Part shown: positions 41,463 to 53,604 of the stretch, piece by piece
How positions within the stretch are numbered: position 1 is the stretch's first letter
How the letters are laid out: each line of letters begins with the position of its first letter
Source of the DNA: Oxytricha trifallax
Taxonomy: Eukaryota > Ciliophora > Spirotrichea > Sporadotrichida > Oxytrichidae
Direction of reading: 5' to 3'
Length of the DNA stretch: 64,000 nucleotides
Assembly (NCBI GenBank): GCA_000711775.1
Contig: ARYC01018557.1
Coordinates: 1-64,000 of the forward strand
Translations under genes and position numbers: made by a program
Notes under the pieces: generated by a model
Database searches by the model: none
The model's input: only the letters and a program-made list of their open reading frames with translations
What the model was told of the DNA's origin: nothing

Positions 41463-43287
41463 TTTACAAAACTATAATATATAATCATTAGAAATGCATA
41501 AAATAATAAAATGTAACTTTTAAGTTAGAATATAGAAAAATTCATGAAAAAAAATTCTTAGAATAGAAGATATGGCATATATATCTATTTTAGAATAGTA
41601 ATACACTTATAAGAAGAATTTAATTTAAAAAGAAGATATTTAAAATAATTAATATTTAAAATTAAAAAAATTCTATTCAATAATTAAAATATATTGAATG
41701 CTTAAAAATTAATAATTAAATGTGGACAAATAAATTCAGTTATAGTTCAACTGTGAATGATGCCCCCTTCCCCACGAAATGATTAAATGAGTTTTAAATT
41801 TTGAGATTTTTAATCCTGTCCGGATATAATAAAATATTTTAAAAAATGTAAAATAAAAATATTTCAATTATATCTCTCAGCCTATACGACCCAATAATAT
41901 TGTTGAATGTCACGTTGAAAAACATAGCTATCATTAATAAAACAGTGTATCTATAAAATGTGGCCTGCTACTATCTCATTTCAGTTCTTTTGTGACAAAT
42001 AATTATTTCAATCAAAACTATATAAAGAAGCTGAATTGTCATGGCAATAGTTCGAGCTGCAATTATTTAATCTGGAGAACTTGGTATCCGTTTTATGCAT
42101 TTAAATTAATAATTTTAACTTAAATTGTGAAAAATATCATAAAAATTTAAAACTTTGAATCATGTATAAAATATTGGCTTATAAAAAAATTCTAGATAAA
42201 TTGCAATCATGGGTATAATCTATGTATCCAACTGTCCCGTCGTCCAAACACATATATTATAGAATTATAATCCACAATCCAAAAAGAAAATGGAAGCAGG
42301 CAAAAGCAATTTAGACAGATATGAAAATTTTCTTGCAATGCTACGTAATATAGAAGAGATACTATTGAATTAGTAATTAAAATAATAATTTTTTATGACA
42401 AATTATTTCAAATTCAGGTTTTGGAAACAAAATTCAAAACTTTGGTATCAACTATACTTGCTTGTAGCCCTGTTCCAAATTATTTATTATAGCTCAATTC
42501 ACAATTCCTAATAAAAAAGATAAATAAATATTAAAGGAAATTTAAAATCATAAATTACCTTTAATTTAGTTTAATGGTTTTTATTATTATAAATTAACTT
42601 ATTTAGAATGTGACTTTTATACTAGAATTTATTTTTACATTTCAATATTTTTGAATAATTATTAATTATTAAACTATTCTTTTACTTAATTTTCCTTTTA
42701 AATATTAAAGGAAAAGCTTTAGGTACTCCAAAATATAAAAGCTTTAATTCAATAGAATTACCATATAAATTGAAATAAAAGCAATTAAAAAAAATAAAAA
42801 TTAATTGTTTTTAGAAATCGCAATTTAATAATATTAGTTTTTTTAATACTATATTAATTCATTTAAGAAGTCGCAATAAACCAAAATTATAAGATTTAAA
42901 AGATTATTTTATAGAATATTAATCTTATACAAAAAAAATTAAAAAATTAGCATTATTTATTAGCAATTTTAAAAAACTTTGACAAATTATATTTTAATTA
43001 AACATTCTAACTTCCTTAATATTAAATAATATTTTTATTTCGTTTTAATAAGATAAAACAGGAATACTTTAAATTTTAAAGCAATATAAATTCAATGGAA
43101 AATATACGATTTATATTAGTTTTCTGGAAATCTATAAATATTAAATTAATTTAAAATTCTCTTTTTCCAAATAAATACAGCCCTACTATATTGTACTCGG
43201 TGTCTATCATTTACTTAAACAAGAAAAACATCATGAATTCTTGTGCTATATTTTGGATTAATTGTGCAATTTATACTGAGTTGATAA

Positions 43288-43639
43288 AAAAATGTATATA
43301 AGTATTTTAAATTTGAAATATATTTTTTTTTTCAATTTATATTTCAGGATAGTAAACTATAGATTTTATTTCAATTGAAAAAAATTCAATCTGTTAATTA
43401 TATTTAACCTTCCAAAATGAATTAAATACTATTTTAATAACTTAATTTTTAAGTTTATGGTAGTAAGAATAAATAGATTGAAAATTTATTTAATTTTGGT
43501 AAATTAATATAAAATTATAATTTGCCTTATTAATAACTTTAACCAGGTTTTATTTTTATAAGTAAATTATTGATTTTAATTAATTATGAAATTGAAATCC
43601 CCAAATTTAGATTTGATTTATATATATTTGAGTTGATAA
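43288..43639. other. 352-bp IES in P1 (TGAGTTGATAA pointer)
   Basis: TGAGTTGATAA occurs at 43277-43287 and 43629-43639. Removal aligns the reading frame with P2 and P3. P2 has a 51-bp IES at the same site and P3 has none. Confidence 0.8.
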
Positions 43640-43701
43640 TATCAAACATCCATTTGTAGTAAAAATTTATATTATTTATTTTTTTATTAATTTTTAATTA
43701 A

Positions 43702-44117
43702 TATTGTTGAAATACATTTGAATTTGGAAAATTAATTATAATTAAATTAAAATATATTGAAAATCTTGGCAGTTAAAGTTGGCCAATTTAAACAATCTCG
43801 GGCTCATTCGATAGAGAATTCAAAATTAACTGAACTTTACTACTGGCGTTACTTTTTTATCGCATCCCTGGAGCGAGATAAATGGCTTTAATTAAACACC
43901 TCTAAAATCATTAAATTATACCCTAACATTAAAGTCAAGTTATCTCGCTCCAGGGATGCGATAAAATAGTAAAGCCAATAATAAAGTCCAGCTAATTTTG
44001 AAATCTCTATCGAATGAGCCCAAGATCCTTCAAATTCGCCAACTTTAACTGCCCGATTTTGATTTATTATAATTAAATTATAATTAATTTCCCAAATTCA
44101 AATGAATTCCTACAATA
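43702..44117. repeat. 416-bp imperfect palindrome next to TBE-B
   Basis: Arms of about 200 bp, roughly 80-85% complementary, around a centre at about 43910. The inner stems are GC-richer (ATCGCATCCCTGGAGCGAG and its complement at about 43860 and 43945). The outer parts are AT-rich (CATTTGAATTTGG). It ends 34 bp before TBE-B. Older looking than the palindrome at 18451. Non-coding foldback/MITE element. Confidence 0.88.
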
Positions 44118-44151
44118 GTATAATAATATCTAAAAATAAAAATATACAAAT

Positions 44152-44268
44152 CAAAACCCCAAAACCCTTTCAGTAGTTTGATTGAGTTTTTGAATAATAA
44201 AAGTAGACTATTAGTGCATACTTTATTAGGGTTTTAATAGGGTTTATGTAGGGGTTTAATGTTTAAAT
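44152..44268 (+). repeat. TBE-B left terminal inverted repeat
   Basis: About 117 bp, matching the reverse complement of 48189-48305 with only a few differences. Confidence 0.95.
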
Positions 44269-44289
44269 ATTAATATTTTAAGTGAGTAT

Positions 44290-45337
44290 ATGCGAAGTTT
44301 GGGGTCAGTTTATGACAGTGAGTATATATATTTATTGTTTAAGTTACGTTATGGATGTGATTAATATGGTGATCAACTCAGACCTATTCTTAATTATACA
44401 TCAATAGCAAGGCTACTTCATAAATCTCCTGCAACTGTGAGGTCTCACTGTCTATTAGCATTGAATTTAAAGAGATAGCATCTTAACTCTAAGCCTAAAA
44501 GACCTCGAAAATTTTAACAGCATCATATTGACTATCTTATTAATGATAAGACCCTTAAATACTGGGCTCATTTCTCTCTAGCCTAGAGGGCTGTGATGTT
44601 TCATCGCCAATTTCCTGAGCTTCACATATTGCATAATCGATAGCTAACATATATAAAAAGAATATCTTACAAGACAGTCAATCGCATTAAGAGAGTGATT
44701 GACTTTAATGTTCCATTTTATAAGGATAATTTAAATTATATATTCGATTAATGCAGAGGCCTATTACTAATAATATTAAGTTCATACACGCTGATGAGGC
44801 AGTATTCACGTTAATACCTTCATATCAAGGTCTTGGTATAAAAGATATAGCAACATTGAAGTATATGATTAAAAGGTTAAGGTTTAAACTCATGCAATTC
44901 TTAGTGGAATAAGCGAAGATAACGGCCTCGAGACTTATGTTATCCACCCTCGCTCAATAAAGACCGAATAATACATAAAGTTCTTATATTAACTCAGAGA
45001 TAAGTACGCCGACTAAGAGATTATTCTGTTTGTAGATAACTTATCTGTCCATAAAACTAAAGACACAAGGAAAGAATATGAAAGGCTAAACATAACTCCT
45101 GTATTTAATGTTCCCTACAGTCCTCAGTTCAATGGTAATGAATTATATTGGGGGTTATTGAAAGGTCATTATAAGAAATTGCTACTCTATCACTTGATGC
45201 ACGACTTAAAGATAGATACAGTAGATTTTATTAAAGAGTGCTGCTAAGAGAGTCAGCGATGATAAAGCTAAAGTATGCGCAAGAGAAGGGAGATTTTGTG
45301 TATATAAATAAGTTTTAGTATAAGCGAATGAATAAGT
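44290..45337 (+). CDS. TBE 42-kDa transposase (TBE-B), frame-broken
   Basis: Same protein as in TBE-A: MRSLGSVYDSEYIYLLFKLR start at 44290, SIARLLHKSPATVRSH, then the catalytic D in FIHADEAVF (about 44795), D in FVDNLSVHKTK (about 45035) and E in YSPQFNGNELYW (about 45140). The three acids are present with DD34E spacing. Relative to TBE-A the frame changes about three times (near 44755, 44825 and 45235) by single bases. Either this copy is inactive or the changes are assembly indels; the 22-kDa gene in the same element is intact. Confidence 0.9.
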
Positions 45338-46128
45338 TCACATATTAAATTTTACCGTAAAGGGATTTGGCTTCTCTTTCTTTTCTTCCTCTTAGGGCTT
45401 GCTTGGGCTTATGTTTCTTCTCTTAGTGCCAGCTCCTGCATCTATGTTCATCTCTTCTGGCTTTTATAAATCTTTGAAGAGCCTCTTACTCAATTCATGT
45501 TTTACTTGAGACTTTCTCTCTCTGTTTAATTTGCTGCGCTCTTTCATCAAGTATATAGCAGTACCAGGTTTTTCTAAAAAGTTAGAAGGCTAAGCTTACT
45601 TGAGATGAAAGGATGCTTTTGAAGTTCCTAGAGCCAGGTCTCGCTAATTTTAATACCTTGCTTCTCTTTTTCTTCAGGAGAGATACTGTAGCGTTTCTTA
45701 TGAGCTTCTTAAATAACTTCATTTAAGTACTCAGGTTTCAGAGTTGCAAGAACACCAAAGAAGAAGTTTCTCTCTGGCAACCTATTAGAGAGCTGTAGCT
45801 TTGATGGAAGGTAGAGAGCTACGTCCGGATCACTCATAGCATCGTCATATAGGTTTGTCACTGATATTTCAGGGTAGTTAGGTATCTCGATCATTCTAAT
45901 TTCATCAGACTTAAAAGCTTTTTTCTCTTCACTTAGCAATGCTTTTAAGAATGATATTTTTGTTCCCTCCTGTGTTGGTAAGAACAATCCAACTATGGTT
46001 AATAAATTAGTTATAAGTGAAAACTTACCTTGCTATACCAAGTATCTGTGAAGATCTTCTTTACTTCTGAATTTTCCTATTAAATCTTGAGATTAAATTC
46101 TCTTCATTGCATCATTCATAGATTCCAT
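45338..46128 (-). CDS. TBE 22-kDa protein (TBE-B), intact
   Basis: Start MESMNDAMKRIQSQ at 46128, an intron of 37 nt with GT-AG ends at 45993-46029, then VGLFLPTQEGTKISFL, IPNYPEISVTNLYDD, the segment LSNRLPERNFFFGVLATLK, a second conserved segment EKEKQGIKISETWLQELQ, and a basic C-terminus with MNIDAGAGTKKRN and TGA at 45338. About 250 residues. It preserves the 60 or so residues deleted from the TBE-A copy. Charged, probably nuclear; function not known. Confidence 0.92.
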
Positions 46129-46695
46129 CTTGCTTCAAGTTTTTCTATAAATGTTTATGAAATTTAAAATTATGGATATCCATTCTAAACTTACTAAAAT
46201 TTTACTACTAAATAGGGAGATCCACTTGGAGGTCAACCGGAATCAGATAAATAGATAAAGATGGAGGAACTTTCTCCAAGTTTCAAAGTATGACTTCCAT
46301 TTTTATCAAACTTTCTCCATTAAATTGCTCCTAATAATAATTAATTTAATTAGGTGGTGCTCCTAATTTATTTAAAACTTAATTAGGAGGTAAAATTAAA
46401 GTTCATAACCGTATTAGGTGGTGCATTAAAAAAATTAAATTTTAAAACATCCCCTCCTAAATTTACGAGAACATATTTAGGAGCACCACCTAACTCCCCA
46501 AAACACATTTAGGTGCATTTTAATTTATAAAATGGATGAAATAATATATAAATTATTTCAAAATTTTAGAAATATAAAACTAATGTCTCTCACTTTGTTC
46601 CCATTAAACCTCTCTAAAACTTTGAGGATATGCTCTTACTTGTATATAAAGGTATAATTTAAACAGCTTTTATAATTATTAATAGTATTTATAAA
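46129..46695. promoter_or_regulatory. Divergent promoter region of TBE-B with TTAGGAG/CTCCTAA repeats
   Basis: Lies between the divergent 22-kDa and 57-kDa genes. Copies of GCTCCTAA, TTAGGTGGTGC and TTAGGAG in both orientations cluster at 46330-46515. They correspond in place and type to the repeats in TBE-A at 26025-26190. Confidence 0.6.
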
Positions 46696-48144
46696 ATGAG
46701 CGGCAACTTACTAAGAAAAGCGGCATTACTTGGCATTAGCCAGCAAAAACTTTCCTTCATGAATCAAAAGAAAATTGAGACTTGTGATGCATTTACCTAG
46801 TACGAACCTGAAATTCTCTAACCTGAGGTCTCAGACTTTGAATAACAATTCAGTTGTTAAATAGAAATGCAGAGCTAAGAAATTCAATGAGAAGTTCCAA
46901 TAAAAATGTTTGAAGAGGAGGAAGAGAAAAAAGAAATTAAAGCATTACATTTATGTTAAGAGTGTGAGAAGAACTTCACTTATAAATCTGCTCTTAAGCG
47001 TCATATCTTAGAGTAGCATTCTAACAAGCCAAAGCTCTATCTTAAGCATGATAAGATAGATGGAAAATATTTTTGCCCTTATTGCAATAAAAAATATAAC
47101 CATTCAAGGAATTTAAAAGTTCACCTATAAAACCATCATGGCAAGAAGTTTGAAGTCATAGATACTGAGACTGGTGAGGTCTTCCTTCAAAAAAGAAAGC
47201 CAAGAGACCCTTTAGAATCCTTGGAACAAAGAGTTAAAAAAGAAAATAAGCTTATTAAAGCAGTGAGAAACCTCCCAGCTTCTGAGATAGTGAAAATCAC
47301 TCTGAAGATACAAGCACTAAAGCTTCCAATTTTAAATGGAATTGACCTTAAAGAATGTAAGGAAAGTTATCTTATACTTGAGGACAAGTTTGAGAAAAAG
47401 GTCATAACTGATAAGCAGTACGCATACAAGATTTATCCATTCAACTACTTTAAATGCGATGACAAGTATCAAATGGAATTTGTCAATGAGAACCAAGCTC
47501 TTACTAAAGCAAGGGATAGACAGTGCAGATTTATAATTAAGCTCGATGCAATACTCCTTGCTCAAGATCATGTTGCTTTTCGCCTACCTCTATATTAAAT
47601 GACTTTAAGAGACTACATTTAAGATTAAAGAGTTCCAAAGTAGCTACCTCTTATTCTTACAAATGTTTGCAAAGGCATAGAAGAGCTGCACACTTTAGGG
47701 TATGTTCATAGAGACTTGAAGCCTGAGAATATTATGCTTGACTTTTTACCTCTCAGAGTAGTAATAATTGATTTCAATAGATCATAAAGAGTTGAAGCTT
47801 CAGGACTTGGCAACGTTTATGGTACTCCTCGATACTTTCCAGAAAGAGAGGACTGGAGAGATGGTGATATTAAGTGGGATGTATGGGCTCTAGCAGCAAT
47901 TATTGCTGAATGCGATATGCAAAGAAATGATTACTATAGCTGTAAGAGAGAGAAAGATTCAAAGCAGAGAATACAGCAATATCTAGACTAGAATAAGATA
48001 AAAGGTAAAATGAAAGATATGGCAGAGCAGATTATCTTAAGACCAAACCACAGAGCAGAGCAAACAATAGACTAAATGATAAACTAGATAGGAGATATCA
48101 AATTTAGAAAATTAGCACATGATGCAAAAGTATAGTTTGAGTGA
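46696..48144 (+). CDS. TBE 57-kDa zinc finger/kinase-like protein (TBE-B)
   Basis: Exactly 1449 nt, as in TBE-A, from MSGNLLRKAALLG at 46696 to TGA at 48142. One in-frame TGA lies at 46888 (codon 65), so this copy would make either a truncated product or a protein restarted downstream at MFEEEEEKKE. Two C2H2 fingers (C-x2-C near 46965 and 47080), then YAYKIYPFNYF with the beta-3 lysine, LHTLGYVHRDLKPEN, IIDFN replacing DFG, and REDWRDGDIKWDVWALAA. The rest of the frame is clean. The kinase-like domain is well conserved with TBE-A, which indicates past selection. Confidence 0.92.
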
Positions 48145-48188
48145 ATAGTAAAAATAAAACCCCTCTAATACACACTACTATACATTAC

Positions 48189-48305
48189 ATTTAAACATTA
48201 AACCCCTACATAAACCCTATTAAAACCCTAATAAAGTATGCACTAATAGTCTACATTTATCAATCAAAAACTCAATCAAACTACTGAAAGGGTTTTGGGG
48301 TTTTG
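48189..48305 (-). repeat. TBE-B right terminal inverted repeat
   Basis: Inverted copy of 44152-44268, ending at the C4A4 run and followed by the AAT target copy. Confidence 0.95.
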
Positions 48306-48613
48306 AATGGTCATTTATGTGCGTTTGTTCATTTTCTAATTTCAAAATATATCAAATGATGCTCAATATTTCTGAGATTATGCTTATTATGTAAGTCATT
48401 ATTGTAAAAAGCATGTTTAATTTTAACAATAAACTCATGTTTTTAGTTTTATGACGAGTTAAGATAACAAAATGTTCGAAATTAATGAATTTGATTCTTA
48501 TTTTTAATACTTTTAAAATCATTTTCTAAAATAATCAAATTAAGATAATACGTCTGAAGTATTTAACCAAGAATGTTTTGTATTTAAAAAAAAAAGATTA
48601 TAGAATGTTATGT

Positions 48614-49270
48614 GTGTGTGTTTAATGATTGAAATCAAATAAATTTAATATATCACTGTTTAATACTAAAATCAGACCATCAATCTTAGTCGTGTCGTAG
48701 ACGTATTTGAGTGAGTTGACGTGGCAAATTCCGTGACGTGGCAGTCTTGAAGTAGAAAACTCCCAAAAACCATTCTCGCTATTACCTAGTCTTCTCCCAA
48801 AATCAAGATGTCATCCCATTTTGTACCTGGGGACAGAGCTCGTGAGATCCAACTAGATAACAGAAGATGGAGAAAAACGAGTACCGGTCTCACCGCTTCT
48901 GGGAAATGTAATCCCTATCCTTTCGCTGTGGTAGTTTAAGCACCCTGACCCGGTGTGGGAGAAAAATCCTAATCGTGGCTTCAATGGTTTTCGTCTTCTC
49001 ACTTTCGAAGGCAGAGCGTACCTTCATCCTGCTCCCTATTACCTAGGAAACTTAACTCAAGCCAGTAGTCTCATCTATGCAGGGAATTCCTTAACGTACA
49101 GACGACTCGAGGAGTCTAGGATTTGAAATATTGAACCCCGCCGACTGGCCCCTTATGCGTTGCGCCCAGCAACCCCTTACCTGCCCTCGATAGGCCTTAG
49201 TGTAGTATAAAGCTCTATCAGAAAGTCCCAAGTGGTTGGTACCAATAGCAATTAACTTTCTAATTTAATA
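48614..49270 (-). mobile_element. GC-rich SINE-like insertion (island c)
   Basis: A 657-bp GC-rich island flanked by the exact 14-bp repeat ATAGAATGTTATGT (48600-48613 and 49271-49284). On the minus strand it ends in a (CA)n tail. It shares GCGGGGTTCAAT and TGCCACGTCA with island a, so the two are one family. Near 49120-49135 lies TTTCAAATCC, box B-like. It separates the first P1 block from the second and has no counterpart in P2 or P3. Confidence 0.7.
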
Positions 49271-49370
49271 ATAGAATGTTATGTTAAGTACCAAGATAAT
49301 TGAATCTAACGCCACTTTATAGTAGTCGTGTTATCTCATTTCATCATTATAGCAACATTCTCCATCAATA

Positions 49371-51039
49371 TTAATATTTTTTCATAAAAATTATTCTTTA
49401 TTATTAAAATATTTAAAATTATCAGAGCATATTTTTTCACATGGTTTAGTTGAATCTTTTCCACACATATCAATGATTGATGTCATATTTTTTTCCGAAT
49501 TTAGTACAAGTATTATGTTATTTGTGGAAAGTTTGGTATAAATCTTTAAATTTATTTATTTTTTGTATATTACACCTGCTATTAATGTTAATTTTGAAAT
49601 TATTATAATAATATATTGATTAATTGATCAAATTTATAACAATAGATTTTGCATATGTAATAAATAATTAAAATAAATATTATTACTAATGCATACTAAA
49701 TGTGAGATATTAATTTAACAAATTTATTTGAATGCAAATAACCTAAAATTAACAAAGTTTAAAGTTTTTAGAATTATCTTTTTAATATTTTACTTTATAG
49801 AAGGTAATATAATTTTTCATTAAATCTAAATGAAACTACTTTTTTTAACAAGAATTTATAGATCTAAATTTATTTAATTTTTACAAAATAGATAATTTGA
49901 GGGAATAGATAAAAATAATCCACCATTTACAAAGTTTATATATTGTTTATCTAACATGAATGCCATATTTTTCCAAATTTAGTTAACACTTTAATAAATA
50001 ATAAATTCTTATCAAATATCATTCTCAATTTTATCTCACTAATAATAACTCTATTTCTATAATTGATGATGAAATATGAATACAATAAATAACAGATAAA
50101 TTCATTTTTTTATGACCAAGATTCAAGAACCAAGTGATTTTTTAATATATATATTCTATTTTTTTGTCAATATATATTTAAATTAATATGATAATTACTA
50201 AAAAACTTATCTACTAATATATTTTTTTATTAAAAAATTGATATAATTTCATTTTTATTGAATTTAAATTTTTTAATTGACAATAATTAAGAAAATTAAG
50301 AATTAAATTTATGTTAATAATAAACGAATCTCTAAATAGTTTAAATTAAATACAATTATAGCTTTATAAAAGATATAATTTCATAGGTTTTATTATGTTA
50401 GGAGTTATGAAGAGTTCTCAGATCTGTTCAGCACATCCAATTTAAAATAGTAAATAATATAAAATATATTTTATTTGGGGAGATATAGAATTAAAAAAGT
50501 TTAATATTTTTTTTATAAGCGAGATTAATTTGGTCGAAATAATTTCTTTTTAAATTAATGATTATTCAAAGGGGTATCGGTTTATTTTGCTAATTCTATA
50601 AGTAATATTAGCCAAATCAATTTTTAGTCGGGCTGATTATAACTATAAAGCAATTAAGTCAAAAATAGGGATATTAATAATGATAACTTTCTAATAATTA
50701 TTATTTGATTTTGTTCAGCAAATATTATATAATTACGCAATAAAAAAATATTTATTCTAATTTAAACTTTATTTTATTATTTAAAGGTTAATCCACATTG
50801 TTATGTCTAAAAGAACTACTTTCTTATAAGGAAATTAAAAATTATCTCATTTACCGCCATAATCTTAATAGAATTTTATAATTATAGAATAATGAAATTT
50901 ATATAATTTAAACTAAATTTATGCTATTTTTGTCAATAAATTATATAATTTAATCCCCTGCCCTCCCTATTTATTTCCTCATTGTTTTAATATATTAATT
51001 GATAGTAATAATCTATATCATATATTTTGAATTATACAA
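49371..51039. other. AT-rich intergenic region between P1 and P2
   Basis: Over 1.6 kb of very AT-rich DNA without a convincing coding frame, TIR or tandem repeat. A short inverted CACCACATT/AATGTGGTG repeat occurs nearby inside P2 (about 51620-51650) but not here. Confidence 0.5.
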
Positions 51040-52648
51040 TAAAATATTATATGTTTTCATCAACTTATGAAATAGCGAACGAGAACTTGATTAGATATAA
51101 GTTAATGTAAAATGACCCAAATATTGTCACAATTTCTACATAAATATAAAAAATAAATTATTTTAGATTCTACACATCTAAAAATTATTCTGCATTTAAG
51201 AACCCTAAATCAATAAAAAATTTAATTAAATTGTTTAGTGAATATTATTGTGTAAGTTCTTCCATTTATTATTCAATTTTATAATTTCAAACTATAATTT
51301 GTTAAAATTATAGAGATTTATAATTCGAATTTGATATCAAACATTAAAAAATATCAGTAATAATGCTGTATTATTTTCTTATAATTTTTTAAATAAGATA
51401 TCTCTCAATCTAAAAGCTCCAATCATATTGTTGAAAAGTATATTTAGAAGCATGAAAGCCACAAATATAATAGTATAGTAATAGAATCTAGGTTGTTGCT
51501 ATTTTATTTCAACTTTTTTGTGAAAAATTATTATTATTAGTAGAACTAAATAAGTTAGTTGAATAATGAAAGCCAGAGATCTCGCTGCATAAATTTAACC
51601 TTAAGCATCATACAAGTTTGCACCACATTATATTAAAAAATGTGGTGCAATTATATGCTTATTATCATTTACTATAGATTTTGTACATTCTTGATAATTG
51701 ATATATCCAATTGTCCCAACATTTAAGCAGTAAAATTAAATTGTCAATATCCATACTCCAATAATCAGATGTATAGAAGCAACAGTAATCTGTGCAGCAA
51801 AAATTAGTTTCTTGTATTTATTCTCAATATTATACTCAGTGGTCACCATCTAATTAAATAAGAAAAACATCATGAATTCTTGTGCTATGTTTTGGATTAA
51901 TTGTGCTACTTAAACTGAGTTGATAAAAATTAAATAAATTATTCAATAATAAATAGGAAAATTAAATGAGTTGATAAAATCAAACATCCAAGTATTGAGT
52001 TTATAAAATTAATAGATTTTAATTTCTATAATCGTATTTTTAATCTTACATTATCAAATTTTTCGATAAATAGTTAATTTACCTAAATAAATATAATGTA
52101 AATTATATCATGTTAATTAATATTACTTTCATCCACATACTAGCAATCACCAGTACCATTAATTTTCCAGATATAGCGAATTACGCTCAATATTTCTGAT
52201 ATTATGCAGAATATGTAAGTAATTATTGTAAAAAGCATGTTTAATCGCAACAATAAACTCATATTCCTAGCTTTATTCAATATTAAGACATAAATATTTT
52301 ATTATAATGCTAATATTTCATATTTTATAGTTTTATGTATTAATTTACTTTATATCTAAGACAATGCTTCGGGTATAAAAAACAAAGAAATGTTGTTTGT
52401 AAATAATTGTCATTATTTATTAAATAATATTGATTTATAAAGAAAAGCGTGTTAAGTACTAAAATAGTAGAATCTAATGCCATTTTTACTTTATCATTCT
52501 ATCTCTGCTCATGTGAATATTGGCAACAACCTGTGTCTCTATCTATTACCACATTTTAAGGATAGAAATAACTGGATGAAGATTGTTAATCAGTTGGGTC
52601 TTTTGGACAAGCCGTATTTGATAAGCATAAATCAGTCAAAAATGTCAT
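51040..52648 (-). CDS. P2: unrecognised multi-span membrane protein
   Basis: Most intact of the three paralogs. ATG at 52648 opens MTFLTDLCLSNTACPKDPTD, then CCQYSHEQRQNDK, ALDSTILVLN, an IES or intron, LNMLFTIITYIFCIISEIL, a block FDFINSVQVAQLIQNIAQEF, KKLIFAAQITVASIHLIIG, a cysteine block YCLNVGTIGYINYQEC, AARSLAFIIQLTYLVLLIII, FNNMIGAFRLRDIL, and VEIVTIFGSFYINLYLIKF near 51125. At least five hydrophobic helices alternate with short charged loops. The conserved RLRDI and QNIAQEF motifs do not match a family I know. Cysteines sit in the N-terminal and middle loops. The 3' end was not fixed. Confidence 0.65.
51929..51979. other. 51-bp IES in P2 (TGAGTTGATAAAA pointer)
   Basis: The 13-bp repeat TGAGTTGATAAAA lies at 51916-51928 and 51967-51979. 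Removing one copy with the interval gives FDFINSVQVAQ in frame, matching FDFVNAVQIAY in P3, where there is no interruption. Confidence 0.85.
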
Positions 52649-53604
52649 TTTTTAAATAAAAAATATGATTTATTATAATTAATACTAAAATTACAACAAG
52701 TTAAAGCGTTAATTTACTAATGAAAATATATAAATTGTCATTTTTAAACAATATAATTAATTTAATTTCTTTTAAAATTGATCAAATTTATAATAATTTA
52801 CAATAACTAGAATTTAATATGATATAAGAATAAAAATTAAATTTAATGTTATATATTAAAAATAAGGTAAACATTAATTATTGTCTAAATTTAATATAAG
52901 GGTAATTAAGTTCAATTATAATTTGTGAATGATATCTCTATATTTTATATAATTTACTGAAAATGCAAAATGCAAGTTTTAAAAAATATTGTGAAAAAAT
53001 AAATTTATCGTATGATTAATGAAAATAAATTCATAAGCTTGCAAAAAACATAACTTTAAGATTTATGAATAAAATAAATCTATCTTCTATAAAAATATTT
53101 CTTACTTTTTTATATTTGTAAGTTTGTTTGGCTTAATTTAATATTAAAAATATTTGTATCTCAATAGCTTTTAAATTATAATAGATTTGTAAAAATATAA
53201 TCAAAGTGTTAAAATATTAATTGGATTTTCATCTACCAATTAAGTAGCTTCACTATTATTTATCACATTAGTTTAATGCAATTAAATTTTTATAAAATTA
53301 ACAGATATTTAATAATTTTTAATAAATTTCAAATGCATTAATTAAATGAGTTTAATGCTGTATTTATCTCTGTTAACTATCATTTCTTCTTATATTATAT
53401 CCAAATTCTATCATTTAAGTTAAAATTTACCACAATCCAGACAAATATAAATATTTAAATATTATACATAGTTATCATTTATAAGGATTATATTATGGAA
53501 AATATAATCAAAATATAATTAAATCCTAAACTCAGTTCATTTATATGTCCTTAGTCATAATAATTATATAAAAATTCGAATAATAATTATATCATTTTAT
53601 TAAT
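52649..53604. other. AT-rich intergenic region between P2 and P3
   Basis: Very AT-rich. It should contain the 5' flank of P2 and the 3' flank of P3. No recognisable gene or repeat. Confidence 0.5.

Larger units (their letters stand above)
44152..48305. mobile_element. TBE-B, telomere-bearing element transposon
   Basis: Complete 4154-bp TBE, flanked on both sides by AAT (44149-44151 and 48306-48308), a 3-bp target duplication of the ANT type. Terminal inverted repeats of about 117 bp begin CAAAACCCCAAAACCC and differ in length and sequence from those of TBE-A after the C4A4 run, so this is another TBE family. Gene order: transposase (+), 22-kDa gene (-), 57-kDa gene (+). It is inserted in P1, between the block ending near 48310 and the upstream palindrome. 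Confidence 0.96.
40065..49365 (-). pseudogene. P1: multi-span membrane protein, interrupted by mobile elements
   Basis: Largest of three paralogs (see P2, P3). Conserved blocks on the minus strand, 5' to 3': ALDSIILVLN with an upstream CC pair (49365-49275), LNMLFTIMTYIISIISEIL (48440-48310), then SVQIAQLIQNIAQEFMMFF (43275-43180), GTVGYIDY (near 42225), ARTIAMTIQLLYIVLIEIII (42060-41960) and FNNIIGSYRLRDII (about 41920-41875), then GSYYINWYLQKF (about 40180-40120). Between blocks sit TBE-B, a 416-bp palindrome and two SINE-like inserts. A TGA replaces an Arg codon seen in P2 near 48360, and some blocks are divergent, so P1 is probably a decayed germline copy. If the inserts are all IESs it could still be live. 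Family not recognised. Confidence 0.6.

Noticed and set aside
47332-47571. Minus-strand frame within the TBE-B 57-kDa gene
   Set aside because: Antisense to a kinase-like domain conserved with TBE-A.
40791-49270. GC-rich islands as rRNA or tRNA genes
   Set aside because: No conserved rRNA core or complete cloverleaf was seen; only tRNA-like promoter boxes, plus target duplications and tails.
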